Shown: piece after piece, positions 16,499 through 26,439 of the stretch
Layout: the number at the start of each line of letters is the position of its first letter
How positions within the stretch are numbered: position 1 is the stretch's first letter
DNA from: Sesamum alatum
Lineage: Eukaryota; Streptophyta; Magnoliopsida; Lamiales; Pedaliaceae
Assembly (NCBI GenBank): GCA_034509735.1
Contig: JACGWO010000005.1
Span: 30,782,479 to 30,846,478 of the forward strand
Reading direction: 5' to 3'
DNA: 64,000 nt
Notes under the pieces: generated by a model
What the model was told of the DNA's origin: nothing
Database searches by the model: none
Seen by the model: the letters and a program-made list of their open reading frames with translations, nothing else
Made by a program: the position numbers and the translations under genes

Positions 16499-16574
16499 TG
16501 TAGAAGAACAAATCTACAAGTGGTAATTTTCTCTCACAAAATGTACAAGTGGGGAAGCTAACGTATATATACAG
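16499..16574 (-). repeat. Copia-3 3' LTR, distal part (split by Copia-2)
   Basis: Read on the minus strand this segment ends in TTGTTCTTCTACA, the inverted match of the LTR start TGTACGAACAA at 22601. It is the last about 76 bp of the Copia-3 3' LTR, displaced from the rest (22363-22601) by insertion of Copia-2. The last 5 bp (16570-16574, TACAG) are the left copy of the Copia-2 target duplication. Confidence 0.75.
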
Positions 16575-17278
16575 TGTTGGGTTGAGATCCACTAGTGAAG
16601 AATCGAACAACTATTTACTATTACAGACTAAGGATCACTTAAATCTACAAATTACAACTTTCAAAATACAATCGAAAGCATGAAAAATAAAACCCTAATA
16701 TATCTAAGGCTCAGGGAGCCAAGATTCGGGGAACTCACGGCCACTCACAAGGCCGGCTCCCACCACCTGTTGCTCAACCACCACAAAGGTCCTTGTCCAC
16801 TCAGGACTCGCAAAGACACAAGAACACACACAGTGTTTGGAAGCGGGGAAAGGCTAGAGAAGAGGAAGAAGAAGGGTAATATCTCACTTTCAGCCTATGT
16901 CGTATACAAATGGATGAAGCCCTTTTATACGACACAGAGGCGAAGGCGCAGAGGAGGTGCAAGGCGGTGACAGATGCTTTCGAGGCCATCGGAAGGGGGG
17001 AAACATACGGGGTGAGAACCCAAAGGGCCATTTCAGAGGTCGAGGGAGAGAGAGATGAGAGGAAACGGCGGAAGGAGAGAGACACAACTAACCAAAGTCA
17101 ACCTAGGGCAACATATATAAGGTAAGTGGTTGGGCCGGGTACAGGCGTGGGCTGAACATCACAGGGGATGGGCCAAAAGGAGGATTGGGCCAGTGAGTGG
17201 TAGAGAGCCATCCAGGTAATGGGAGAGATGGGCCGTGAGTCTTGGGCTTACCGAATGGGTCATGGGCCAACCTCAACA
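16575..17278 (-). repeat. Copia-2 3' LTR
   Basis: 704 bp, ending in TGTTGGG on the plus strand and CAACCTCAACA at the internal side. It matches the LTR at 21658-22357 over its full length. A TATATA motif at about 17110-17120 (minus strand, CTTATATATG) sits where the LTR promoter is expected. The bases on the internal side (GGTCCAAGGTAAAGTA on the minus strand) are the degenerate polypurine region shared with Copia-1. Confidence 0.93.
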
Positions 17279-17400
17279 TACTTTACCTTGGACCTGGACC
17301 CGTGAGGGTGGCTGATACCAAGGCCCGAATCTTTGAATGTCATCATTGCCTTTTTATTCTTTGGGGCCTGCAAAAGAAAGAATCCGTGAGAGTAAACAGT

Positions 17401-18110
17401 TTATCGTAGATTCAAAAAGTCCAGACAGTTAGTAAATTTTTCAACAGTCAAACACTTAGTTCCCATGTATGAAGGATTGGATTCAGAATCAATTTTATCA
17501 AAATGAATGAGTTCCTTTCCGACTATGTCTCTGATAAAATGATACCTAACATCTATATGCTTTGTTCTATTATGAAAAATAGGATTTTTGCAAAGCTGAA
17601 TAGCAGACTGGCTATCAGAGAAAATACTGACTTTTTGACTCAAAAAACCAATTTCTTTGATAAGACCTTATAACCACAAAGCTTCCTTAAAAAAGCTTCT
17701 GTAGCAGCAATGTACTTAGCTTCTGTGGTAGACAAAGCAACAATTTGTTGGAGTTGAGATTTCCAACTAATGCAAGACCCACACAAACTAAATATATATG
17801 AGGTAGTGGATTTCTACTATCTTTGTCATTAGCATAGTTGGAATCAACGTATCCAACAAGTTTTACATCATCAAAGCACTTGGTGAATTTAATGCCATTC
17901 TTAACAGAGCCTTTAAGGTAACGTAACAACCATTTTAGGGCTTCCTAGTGGGGAGGGCCAGCATTAGACATATAACGGCTAAGACAACATTATAGCATAT
18001 GCAATGTCAGGCCTGGAACATACCATCAGGAACATAATGGATCCAATAGCATTAGAGTATGGAACTCTTTCCATTTTCTGCTTATCCTTATCGGTTTTAG
18101 GATATTGATC
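17401..18110 (-). pseudogene. Copia-2 RT C-terminus and RNase H remnant
   Basis: On the minus strand the segment reads QYPKTDKDK, then SRPDIAYAI, then VGYVDSNYANDKDS at the RT C-terminus (18110 to 17700). RNase H follows with KVSIFSDSQSAIQLCKNPIF and TKHIDVRYHFIRDIV (17643-17401). Several stops and shifts lie between. This block keeps the original orientation of the element, in contrast to the RT copy that abuts it at 18111 on the other strand. Confidence 0.88.
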
Positions 18111-19084
18111 TTGAACCCTGATGATAACTTGAATGACTACCTATTGGCTAGGGATAGAAACAGACGTGTACTTAGGCTCCCTTCTAAGTATAATGATTTC
18201 CATGTTGCATTAGACACGAAATCTAGAGAACCTAGCACTCCTGAAGAAGCTTTAAAATCTGAAGATTTAGAAAAGTGGTTAAATGCAATGAAAGATGAAA
18301 AAAATCTTTAAGGGATAATAAAACATGGACTCTTGTCCCAAAGCCCAGTAGTGGTTAAATCATCGGGTGTAAATGAATTTTCAAAATTAAACAGGAAGAA
18401 AATTCACAAAGGTTTAAAGCAAGACTTGTTGCTAAAGGGTTTACCCAAATGGAAGGTATTGATTATACTGAAGTTTTTTCTCCTATTGTTAAGTATACTA
18501 CTGTTCACATCCTGCTTGCACTATCTGCGCATTTTGATTGGGAGTTAAAACAAATGGATGTGAAAACTGCTTTTCTGCATGGTGACTTAGATGAGAACAT
18601 CTACATGCATCAACCCGCTGGTTTCATTGATAAATCTAAACCTGATTATGTATGTCTGTTAAAGAAATCATTGTATGGGTTGAAACAGTCTCCACAAGAG
18701 TGGAACAAGAAATTTGACACCTTCATGCATTCAATAAAGTACACAAGAAGTAATTATGATCATTGTCTGTACTTTAAATATGATGGTAACACACCTGTAT
18801 TTCTTGTTCTGTATGTGGATGATAGCTAGTCCTAGTATGCCACATGTTAAAAACCTTCAAAACAGTCTTAGCAAAAATTTCAATATGAAAGATCTTGGTG
18901 ATACTAAGAAAATTTTGGGCATGACTATAGAAAGAGATAGGAAGAACTCCATCATTGTTATTATCACCCTTACCCCTCGACTTACTTCTACTCTTGTTTT
19001 TATCCTTACTGTGTTTTCTATACTTATAATTAGAATTCCTATTCTTGGTTCTTCCTCTAGCAAAATTAACCTCACCCTGCGACT
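18111..19084 (+). repeat. Module A: inverted RT fused to opposite-strand gag (duplicate of 19680-20653)
   Basis: About 974 bp repeated at 19680-20653 in the same orientation. The + strand encodes the linker LARDRNRRV and RT motifs including QMDVKTAFLHGDL, LYGLKQSPQEWNKKF and LYVDD, up to ERDRKNSII at about 18953. From there to 19084 the sequence is gag on the minus strand (ARGRTKNRNSNYKYRKHS). This copy has an 8-bp loss just after the YVDD codons and a shift near 18300. Because the RT-gag joint is identical in both copies, it formed once before the module was duplicated. Confidence 0.85.
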
Positions 19085-19089
19085 GGTTT

Positions 19090-20659
19090 GTGACAAAGTT
19101 TTTCTGAGTTATGTGACAAACATGGTATAAAAAGGCACAAAACAAACCCTTACACACCTCAGCAAAACGGTGTTGTTGAGCGCATGAACAGAACCATTTT
19201 GGAAAAGGTAAGATGTATGATTGCTACTTCTGGTGTTCCAAAATCGTTTTGGGGTGAAGCAGTGTTGACTGTTGTTTATCTAATAAACAGATCTCCTTCT
19301 GTTTCGTTAAATGATAAGGTTCCTGAATCTGTGTGGTCTGGAATACCTGTTGACTTATCTGCTTTACGTGTTTTTGGATGTGCTGCATTTGTTCATCAAA
19401 ACACTGATAAACTTGAACCTAGGTCTCAAAAATGTGTTTTCAATGGATATCCTGATGGGGTTAAGGGTTATCGTTTGTGGCTTAGAAGCCAACCTGGGGT
19501 CAGGGTTCTGATCAGTAAAAATGTAGTTTTTAATGAATTTGATATGCCCTGTCTCTCTAAAACCCCTAACGAAACAGAACGTTATTTAAAACCGAATTTC
19601 GCTCAGCTAGAGGAAATTCAGGGGGATAACCAACAGGTAGAGGGTAGCCTAGTAGAACATACAGACAACTTGAACACTGATGATAACTTGAATGACTACT
19701 TGTTGGCTAGGGATAGAAATAGACGTGTACCTAGGCTCCTCTCTAAGTATAGTGATTTCCATGTTGCATTAAACACAGAATCTAGAGAACCTAGCACTCC
19801 TGAAGAAGCTTTAAAATCTGAAGATTCAGAAAAGTGGTTAAATGCAATGAAAGATGAAATGAAATCTTTGAGGGATAATAAAACATGCACTCTTGTCCCA
19901 AAGCCCAGTAGTGGTTCAATCATCGGGTGTAAATGTATTTTCAAAATTAAACAGGAAGAAAATTCACAAAGGTTTAAAGCAAGACTTGTTGCTAAAGGGT
20001 TTACCCAAATGGAAGGTATTGATTATACTGAAGTTTTTTCTCCTATTGTTAAGTATTCTACTGTTCACGTCCTGCTTGCACTATCTGCGCATTTTGATTG
20101 GGAGTTAAAACAAATGGATGTGGAAACTGCTTTTCTGCATGGTGAGTTAGATGAGAACATCTACATGCATCAACCCGCTGGTTTCATTGATAAATCTAAA
20201 CCTGATTATGTATGTCTGTTAAAGAAATCATCGTATGGGTTGAAACAGTCTCCACGACAGTGGAACAAGAAATTTGACACCTTCATGCATTCATTGAAGT
20301 ACACAAGAAGCAATTATGATCATTGTCTGTACTTTAAATATGATGGTCACATACTTGTATTTCTTGTTCTATATGTGGATGATATGCTCATAGCTAGTCC
20401 TAGTATGCCGCATGTTAAAAACCTTCAAAACAGTCTTAGCAAAAATTTCGATATGAAAGATTTTGGTGATGCTAAGAAAATTTTGGGCATGAATATAGAA
20501 AGAGATAGGAAGAACTCCATCATTGTTTTTATCACCCTTACCCCTCGACTTACTTCTACTCTTGTTTTTACTCTTACTGTGTTTTCTATACTTATAATCA
20601 GAATTCCTGTTCTTGGTTCTTCCTCTAACAAAATTAAGCTCACCCTGCGACTACTCTGA
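19090..20659 (+). pseudogene. Inverted integrase-RT segment; 491-residue chimeric ORF running into antisense gag
   Basis: The + strand starts inside integrase (SELCDKHGIKRHKTNPYTP, 19100-19160). A frame open from 19184 to 20659 covers the integrase C-terminus (MNRTILEKVRC), the linker LARDRNRRVPR and the RT with QMDVETAFLHGEL and YVDDMLIAS (about 20370-20397). After ERDRKNSII (about 20524) the last 45 residues are translated from the opposite strand of gag, so they are an artefact of the joint. The long frame is striking for a scrambled element but lacks the DDE core and RNase H. Transcription from the minus-strand LTR would yield it as antisense. Confidence 0.85.
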
Positions 20660-20670
20660 TACCACTGTTG
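20654..20670 (-). other. Internal PBS-LTR junction-like motif inside gag
   Basis: The minus strand reads CCCAACAGTGGTATCAGAG. This matches the true LTR-PBS boundary of the element (plus strand GATACCACTGTTGGGT at 21650-21665), and here the PBS half is closer to the canonical tRNA-iMet site. Upstream on the minus strand it is joined to a short copy of the pol linker (EEIQGDTQQ). It is followed by the gag basic region. It looks like a template-switch scar. Confidence 0.7.
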
Positions 20671-21160
20671 GGTATCCCCTTGAATTTCCTCTACCATATT
20701 TAATAGCAATTTTAACATCACCATAGGAATCTGGTATGGGATTAAGCAATACAATGGGAGTATAATCATCAATGTTCTTATCCCCAGTAAGTTTTATATC
20801 CTGGATTAACTTAGTGAACTCATCAATATTATCATCAATATTCTTAGTCAAAGCCAGTTTATATCTGAAAAACTTTTCTAGTAAAAACAGCTTACTAGGT
20901 AAAGAAGTTTCTGTGTAAAGTTCTTCTAACCTATTCCATAACTCTCTAGCATATTCTTGTTTCCTCACTTTTTGAATCACAACATCAGATAAGTTAAGAA
21001 TAATAGAAGAATAAGCAAATTCATCATTTTCGAGTTTCTTTTCCTCACTAACAATATCAACATATTTTCCATCAATGGTTTTGAAAACCTTTTGCTAAAT
21101 TAAGATTCCTTTCATTTTCTGTTGCCAGATAGTAAAATCAGTTTTGCCATCAAATGGGAG
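20671..21160 (-). pseudogene. Copia-2 gag N-terminal half
   Basis: On the minus strand the region from about 21160 encodes the gag start region (FKTIDGKYVDIVSEE, SSIILNLSD). It continues into YARELWNRLEELYTETSL, RYKLALTKNID and DDYTPIVLLNPIPDSYGDV, a UBN2-type gag. The coding sense breaks at KYGRGN, where microhomology (GGTAGAGGAAAT) leads into the pol linker fragment. The start codon is not certain. Confidence 0.85.
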
Positions 21161-21644
21161 CAAGTTGTAACCAGCTATAACAACAGAACAAAAATGATAA
21201 CAACAGAAACAACAAATGCAATCAAGACAGCAGAATAATATTCAGGGGTTCCTCGTCCTATTCTCAACTAGATACCCGACGGTCTCAGGGACCCGGCCAG
21301 GTGAGAAAAAAGGAGGAGAGATTGGTCTGGGTCTTGGAAACAGAAATATCACAGAGATATGAACCAGAAACAGAAAAAATCCAGAAAAGTGGAGTAACAC
21401 AGGATAATATCACGAAGATAACAATATCACAGAGAGAATAATATCATAGAGATAACAATATTACAGAAATAATATTATCACAGGGATAACAATATCACAT
21501 AGATAATATTACAAAGATATAGGAACAGATCATGTTTTCGCACACAACAAGAAGAGATAGCACACAACAGATAGCACTAAAGCAGTAAAGTAGAAGGGGA
21601 CAGATTTTACCGTGGAGCCGTCAGGGCCAGAACCAGATAAACCG
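21161..21644 (-). other. Copia-2 5' untranslated leader
   Basis: Non-coding region between gag and the PBS. It contains degenerate repeats of AATATCACAGAGATA-type units at 21340-21520 (period about 20-30 bp). The function is unknown; leaders of Copia elements often carry packaging signals, but nothing here proves one. Confidence 0.5.
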
Positions 21645-21656
21645 ACTTTGATACCA
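21645..21656 (-). other. Copia-2 primer binding site (initiator tRNA-Met type)
   Basis: One base inside the 5' LTR the minus strand reads TGGTATCAAAGT, close to TGGTATCAGAGC, the complement of the 3' end of plant initiator tRNA-Met used by most Copia elements to prime minus-strand synthesis. It fixes the orientation of the element. Confidence 0.88.
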
Positions 21657-21657
21657 C

Positions 21658-22357
21658 TGTTGGGTTGAGATCTACCAGTGGAGAATCGAACAACTATTTA
21701 CTATTACAGACCAAGGATCACTTAGATCTACAAATTACAACTTTCAAAATACAATCGGAAGCATGAAAAATAAAACCCTAATATATCTAAGGCTCAGGGA
21801 GCCAAGATCCGGGGAACTCACGGCCACTCACAAGGCCGGCTCCCACCACCGGTTGCTCAACCACCACAAAGATCCTTGTCCACTCAGGACTCACAAAGAC
21901 ACAAGAACACACACAGTGTTTGGAAGCGGGAAAAGGCCAGAGAAGAGGAAGAAGAAGGGTAATATCTCACTTTCAGCCTATGTCGTATCCAAAGGGATGA
22001 AGCCCTTTTATACGACACAGAGGTGAAGGCACAGAAGAGGTGCAAAGCGGTGACAGATGGTTTCGAGGCCATCGGAAGGGGGGAAACGGGGTGATAACCC
22101 AAATGGCCATTTCAGAGGTCGAGGGAGAGAGAAATGAGAGGAAACGACGGAAGGAGAGAGACACAACTGACCAAAGTCAACCTAGGGCAACATATATAAG
22201 GTAAGTGGTTGGGCCGGGTACAGACGTGGGCTGAACATCATAGGGGATGGGCTAAAAGGAGGATTGGGCCAGTGAGTGGTGGAGAGCCATCCAGGTAATG
22301 GGAGAGATGGGCCTTGAGTCTTGGGCCTACCGAATGGGTCATGGGCCAACCTCAACA
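21658..22357 (-). repeat. Copia-2 5' LTR
   Basis: 700 bp, matched to 16575-17278. A TATATA motif lies at about 22190-22200 on the minus strand. A 4-bp deletion relative to the other LTR lies near 22086. The TSD TACAG follows at 22358-22362. Confidence 0.93.
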
Positions 22358-22362
22358 TACAG

Positions 22363-22601
22363 AAAGAGAAACAAAAGAGTAAAGCTACCAATCTGCCGAC
22401 GGAAGAAAATGTGCTAATACCAATAAAAGCGTATTTACACAAAACGCCTACCTCTAGGAACTAAGGCATATCTACACTAGCACTTTTAGTTTAATAGAGT
22501 TGCTACTTATGTAGCACACGCTTTTATATGTTGCTGGTTTGTGTCCATCCAAACTGCTCCAACTGTCCTCCAAACTGCCATAACCACCACTTGTTCGTAC
22601 A
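22363..22601 (-). repeat. Copia-3 3' LTR, proximal part
   Basis: On the minus strand it starts TGTACGAACAAGTGG directly after a polypurine tract (AGAGG plus a G run, about 22602-22616). It runs to the Copia-2 insertion point. With 16499-16574 it gives an LTR of about 315 bp. The inverted ends TGTA.GAACAA and TTGTTC..TACA support the limits. Confidence 0.8.
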
Positions 22602-24945
22602 ACCCCCCCCCCCCTCTCAAGGTGGAGCGAGCGGAGCCAAAGCCAACTTGAAGAAGAGATGAGTGAAGTCAGCCAGGGGAAGGGACTCTGTGAAGAGATC
22701 AACGACTTGATCGCGGCCTCGAATGTAGGAAGGAGCAGTAAAACCAAGCTTGTACTAATCGCGGACTAAGTGACAATCAATATCGAGGTGTTTGGTGCAT
22801 TTGTGAAACACGGGATTAGTCGTAATGTGAAAAGCAGCCTTGTTGTCACACCAAAATGGAATCGGCGTGGACAGCAGAATGCGGAGATCACGAAGAATGT
22901 AGGACAGCCATAGAAGTTTTTCACAAACCGTAGAACCCATGCTATGGTATTCAACCTCGGCGGAAGAGCAGGACACAGTAGCCTGCTTCTTGGTCTTCCA
23001 AGAAACGAGATTAGAACCAAGGAAGATACAGAAGCCCATGATAGATCTGCGAGAATCAGGACAAGAACCCCAAGAAGCGTTCGAGAATGCAGTCAAGCGA
23101 AGGGAGTTCTGATAGGAGAAGAAAAGACCCAAGCCCAAAGTGCCCTTGAGATAATGTAGCACGACGAGGGCAGCATCCCAATGAGAAGACCGAGGATGCT
23201 GCATATACTGACTGAGTTGTTGGATGGCGAAAGAGATATCCGGGTGTGTTAAGTTAAGATAAAGAAAGCGACCATTGAAGCACCTGTACCTGCTGGGATC
23301 TGACAGCAAAGAGCCAGAGTTACTAACTAGTTTCAGGCCAGGAGGAAGTGGAGTGGAGACTACCTTTGCCTCCAACATCTGGGTATCAACCAACATGTCA
23401 TGAAGATATTTCTGCTGCATAACCAAGAGTCCATGAGGGGATCGGGCTAACTCCAAGACCAAGAAATACTTAGCCTGACCAAGGTCCTTGATAGTGAAAA
23501 GATGATCAAGGTGTGACTTAGCATCACACAACTCACTTTTAGAAGAACCCGTAAGCAAAATATCGTCAATTGTAGATGGGGAGAGCAGTGAAGGAAGTAT
23601 CAGTATGTTTGAGGAAGAGGCAGTGATCGAGGGAGGACTGTGTAAAACCAAACTCCAAGAGCTTAGTAGTCAACTCGATGTTCCATTGTCGTGACGCCTG
23701 TTTCAGGCCGTACAATGAAAGTTTCAGACGACATACGTGATTCAGAGCAGCCTTAGTGTATCCCTCCAGATAAACCATGTAGACGTCTTCATCAAGGTGG
23801 TCGTGTAAGAAGGCGTTGTTGACATCCATTTGGAGAAGGGGCCACTCCTTCGACACTGCCATAACCAATAACACTCGTACCGTCACTGCCTTGGCCACCG
23901 GGAAAAAACTGTCGAAGTAATCAACCCCCTCATCTGACTGAACCCCTTGGCCACCAACCATGCTTTGTGCCGATTAACACTGCCGTCTGGGTTCATCTTC
24001 AGTTTAAACACCCAACGGCAACCAATAGCACGCTTATTGGCTGATAAAGGGACCAACTCCCATGTATTATTCAGTTCAAGAGCCTTAAGCTCCTGACGCA
24101 TTGCCTCCACCCAATCAGCATCCTTGCAAGCCTGGAGGTAAGACCTAGGTTCCTATAAAGATGACAATTATGCTACAAAAGATGTGTGTATGATTGTAAG
24201 AAGTAGGCAAGTAATGAGATGAGGAAAGGGTGGAACAAGAACAAACATAATCATTCATCCAAGTAGGATGTGTAGGATGTCTGATGGACCTTCGAAGAGG
24301 ATGAGTGTTTACAGGGAAAGAGTGGATTGAATTATGGTCTGTATGTGTCTGAGCATCAGTGGGAGGAATGGTTGTAGGATCTGTTTAAGGTATGACAGGA
24401 GCAGGAGCAGGAGCATGAGTATGAGTATGAGTATTCTCATTATCATCAATAATAGGTGTGGTGTGTGGTAAGGGTGATGTAGGAGGAGATGGATTGGAGT
24501 AAGGGAAGACATCTTCATGGAATGTGACATCAAGTGAGTGAAAGAGTGTATGGGACTCAAGATTATAGACCTTATAGGCCTTATGGGAATAACTGTAATC
24601 GAGGAACACACCTATGGGTTCAAACATCAAATTTCTGTTTGTGAGATGAAACATTGGATGCGTGGCAGAGGCATCCAAAAACCTTAAGATGTGAGTATGA
24701 AGGCTCTGTTTTGAACAATATTTCGTGAGGGGTTTTCCAATCGAGTGGAGGAGAGGGAAGGCGATTGATCAAGTATGTGGCTGCTAAGACGGATTCTTCC
24801 CAAAACTTCTTAGGGAGGGACGACTGAAACAGTAAGGCTCTAGCCGTATTTAGGATGTGCCGATGTTTACGCTCAACCACACCGTTTTTTGAGGTGTGTG
24901 GGGACATGATTTTTGGTGTAGGATGCCAAGAAAAGTAAAGAGAGT
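22602..24945 (-). pseudogene. Copia-3: RE1-like Copia polyprotein remnant (integrase C-half, RT, RNase H)
   Basis: Reading leftward, the integrase end (NGVVERKHRHILNTARAL, ATYLINRLPSPPLDWKTP) lies at 24940-24620. The linker follows, then RT with LNNTWELVPLSANKRAIGCR, VAKGFSQ and QMDVNNAFLH (24110-23600). Next come the RT C-terminus (KDLGQAKYFLVLELAR) and RNase H with CSSAEVEYHSM and WCDNKAAFHITTNPVFHKCT (to 22755). The frame continues to the stop before the G-rich polypurine tract. A frameshift splits the YxDD catalytic site at about 23568, and further shifts lie near 23940 and 24890. Everything upstream of the integrase middle, including gag and the 5' LTR, is missing. It is a different lineage from Copia-1 and -2. 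Confidence 0.9.
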
Positions 24946-24974
24946 ATGACACTGTTGGTTGACGAAGTAAAAAG

Positions 24975-25225
24975 TAAGGAGGAGGTGCTTGACATCTCCT
25001 TTCCTCTAAGGGCTCTCCTCCTCAAGATGACACACTCCAAGAGGAAGAGGTCTCCTCCTTGAGATAACACTCCTCCAGGAGGAAGAGGTGCTCGACCTCC
25101 CCTTTCCGATGAGGGATCTCCTTCTCGAGATGACACTTCTCTAGAAAGAGGAAGAGCTCGACCTCCGTTTTCCCCTGAGGGCTCTATTCCTCGAGATGAC
25201 ACTCCTTGGAAGAGGAGGTGATGGC
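24975..25225. repeat. Tandem repeat, about 60-65 bp unit, four degenerate copies
   Basis: Repeated order of blocks: CTCGACCTCC, then CCTTTCC.ATGAGGG, then CTCGAGATGACACT, then CC..GGAAGAGGAGG. It is GC-rich relative to its surroundings. Short frames here are by-products of the repeat. Confidence 0.75.
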
Positions 25226-25304
25226 GGATCCTCCTCGTGATGGAGCCCCCAGGATCTTGGGGGAGTGTAGTTATTTTTCTTAGTACGTAAAGTGTTTAGC
25301 ATTT

Positions 25305-25560
25305 CTGATAGATTTTTCCGACTCGTATAGTTAGATATTTTTGCATGTAATCGGCATATTTAGCAGCTTGGATAGTTTTCTTCCCACTTGTACAGTTGGA
25401 TGTTTTGGCATGTAATCAACATATTAGCACTTCAGATGATTTCCTTTTGACTTGTAAGTTGGATGTTTTGGCATGTAATCGACACATTTAGCACTTCGGA
25501 TGATTTTTTTCCAACTCATGTGGTCAGATGTTTTGGCGTGTAATCGACAATATATAGTAC
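25305..25560. repeat. Tandem repeat, about 70-80 bp unit, four degenerate copies
   Basis: Each unit carries ATTTAGCACTTCGGATGATT, then CGACTTGTA.AGTTGGATG, then TTTTGGCATGTAATCGACA, with drift. It lies downstream of gag on the minus strand, possibly inside the former 3' LTR. Confidence 0.78.
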
Positions 25561-25619
25561 TTATGAATGTAGTCATTGTACTTGTTCAGTTGTAATTCGT
25601 GTATATGGACTCATCTCTA

Positions 25620-26040
25620 ACGGACGTTGCCTCGAGAGATATTTTTGCTTATGTCTAGGAGTTGGTCTTTTACCAACTTCAAGGGGATGCAAAGTCTCCG
25701 AGGCAACATTCTTGAACAGGATCTCAAGTTTCATCTATGGGGACATCGTATCAAGGGTTGTTTGCTCATGTCTTGGAGTTGGCCTCTCTTACGAACTTCA
25801 AGGGGATCAAAGTTTCCAGGGAAACATTCTTATCGAGGATCTCAAGTTTCATTTATGAGGACATTACCTCAAGGGATACTTGTTCATGTCCTAAAGTTGG
25901 TATTTTACTAACTTCAATGAGAAGCAAAGTTTTTGGGGCGTCGTTCTTGACGAGGATCTCAATGAAGTTTCGTCTATGGGGTCCCAGGGCAACAAAGACT
26001 TTTGCCTCTAGTGTTCTCTTGAAACTTCAGGGATCTCCTC
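25620..26040. repeat. Tandem repeat, about 115-125 bp unit, three to four copies
   Basis: Blocks CATGTC.TGGAGTTGG, then ACCAACTTCAAGGGGATCAA, then AGTTTCC.GGGAAACATTC, then GAGGATCTCAAGTTTCATCT recur in the same order, starting near 25620, 25745, 25860 and 25960. Units differ by about 10-20 percent by eye. Confidence 0.78.
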
Positions 26041-26439
26041 ATCTAATTTGATTTTGTTTGTTGAACTATGACAAGAAAACTAACTTTATTACTTAGAATC
26101 TGCATTACAAGGAAATCAAACAGGCAAAAGGATATGTTGAGATCTTACTCGACCTTTCTCCTATTACAATTGGATAGCCAAAAGATATTTCTTCCGGCTA
26201 TATGAATTTAGGGTTACTACTTCAAAACGAAGGAGTCTCTTTTCGTCGATCCTTCTGAGATCATGAGATGACTCCATGGGGTGCGCGACGTCACCTCCCC
26301 TCGCCTCGAAATCGATTCGTGGCTCGAGTCATCATGGAGTGTGTGGCCTAGAACTCGTCACGGGGTGTGGGCGCTCGCCTCGAGTTGGACGCGTGGCCTC
26401 AAGCTCGCCATGGGGTGCACGACCGCGTCCTCTTGGTCA

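Larger units (their letters stand above)
16575..22357 (-). mobile_element. Copia-2: complete but internally scrambled TNT1-like LTR retrotransposon
   Basis: Two LTRs (16575-17278 and 21658-22357), TG...CA ends and a perfect 5-bp TSD TACAG (16570-16574, 22358-22362) define a whole insertion of 5783 bp. A tRNA-iMet-type PBS lies next to the right LTR, so the element reads on the minus strand. From 5' to 3': gag N-half (minus), a linker and PBS-like piece, gag basic region (minus), RT and integrase inverted (plus), a second gag basic region (minus), a second inverted RT copy (plus), then RT C-terminus and RNase H (minus). Protease, zinc knuckle and most of the integrase core are missing. It is non-autonomous. 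By eye the LTRs differ at about 30 of 700 positions, mostly transitions, plus one 4-bp indel. Confidence 0.93.

Noticed and set aside
16801..17125. Several open frames on both strands, repeated at 21763-22164
   Set aside because: They lie within the two Copia-2 LTRs and appear in both copies; LTRs do not encode protein here.
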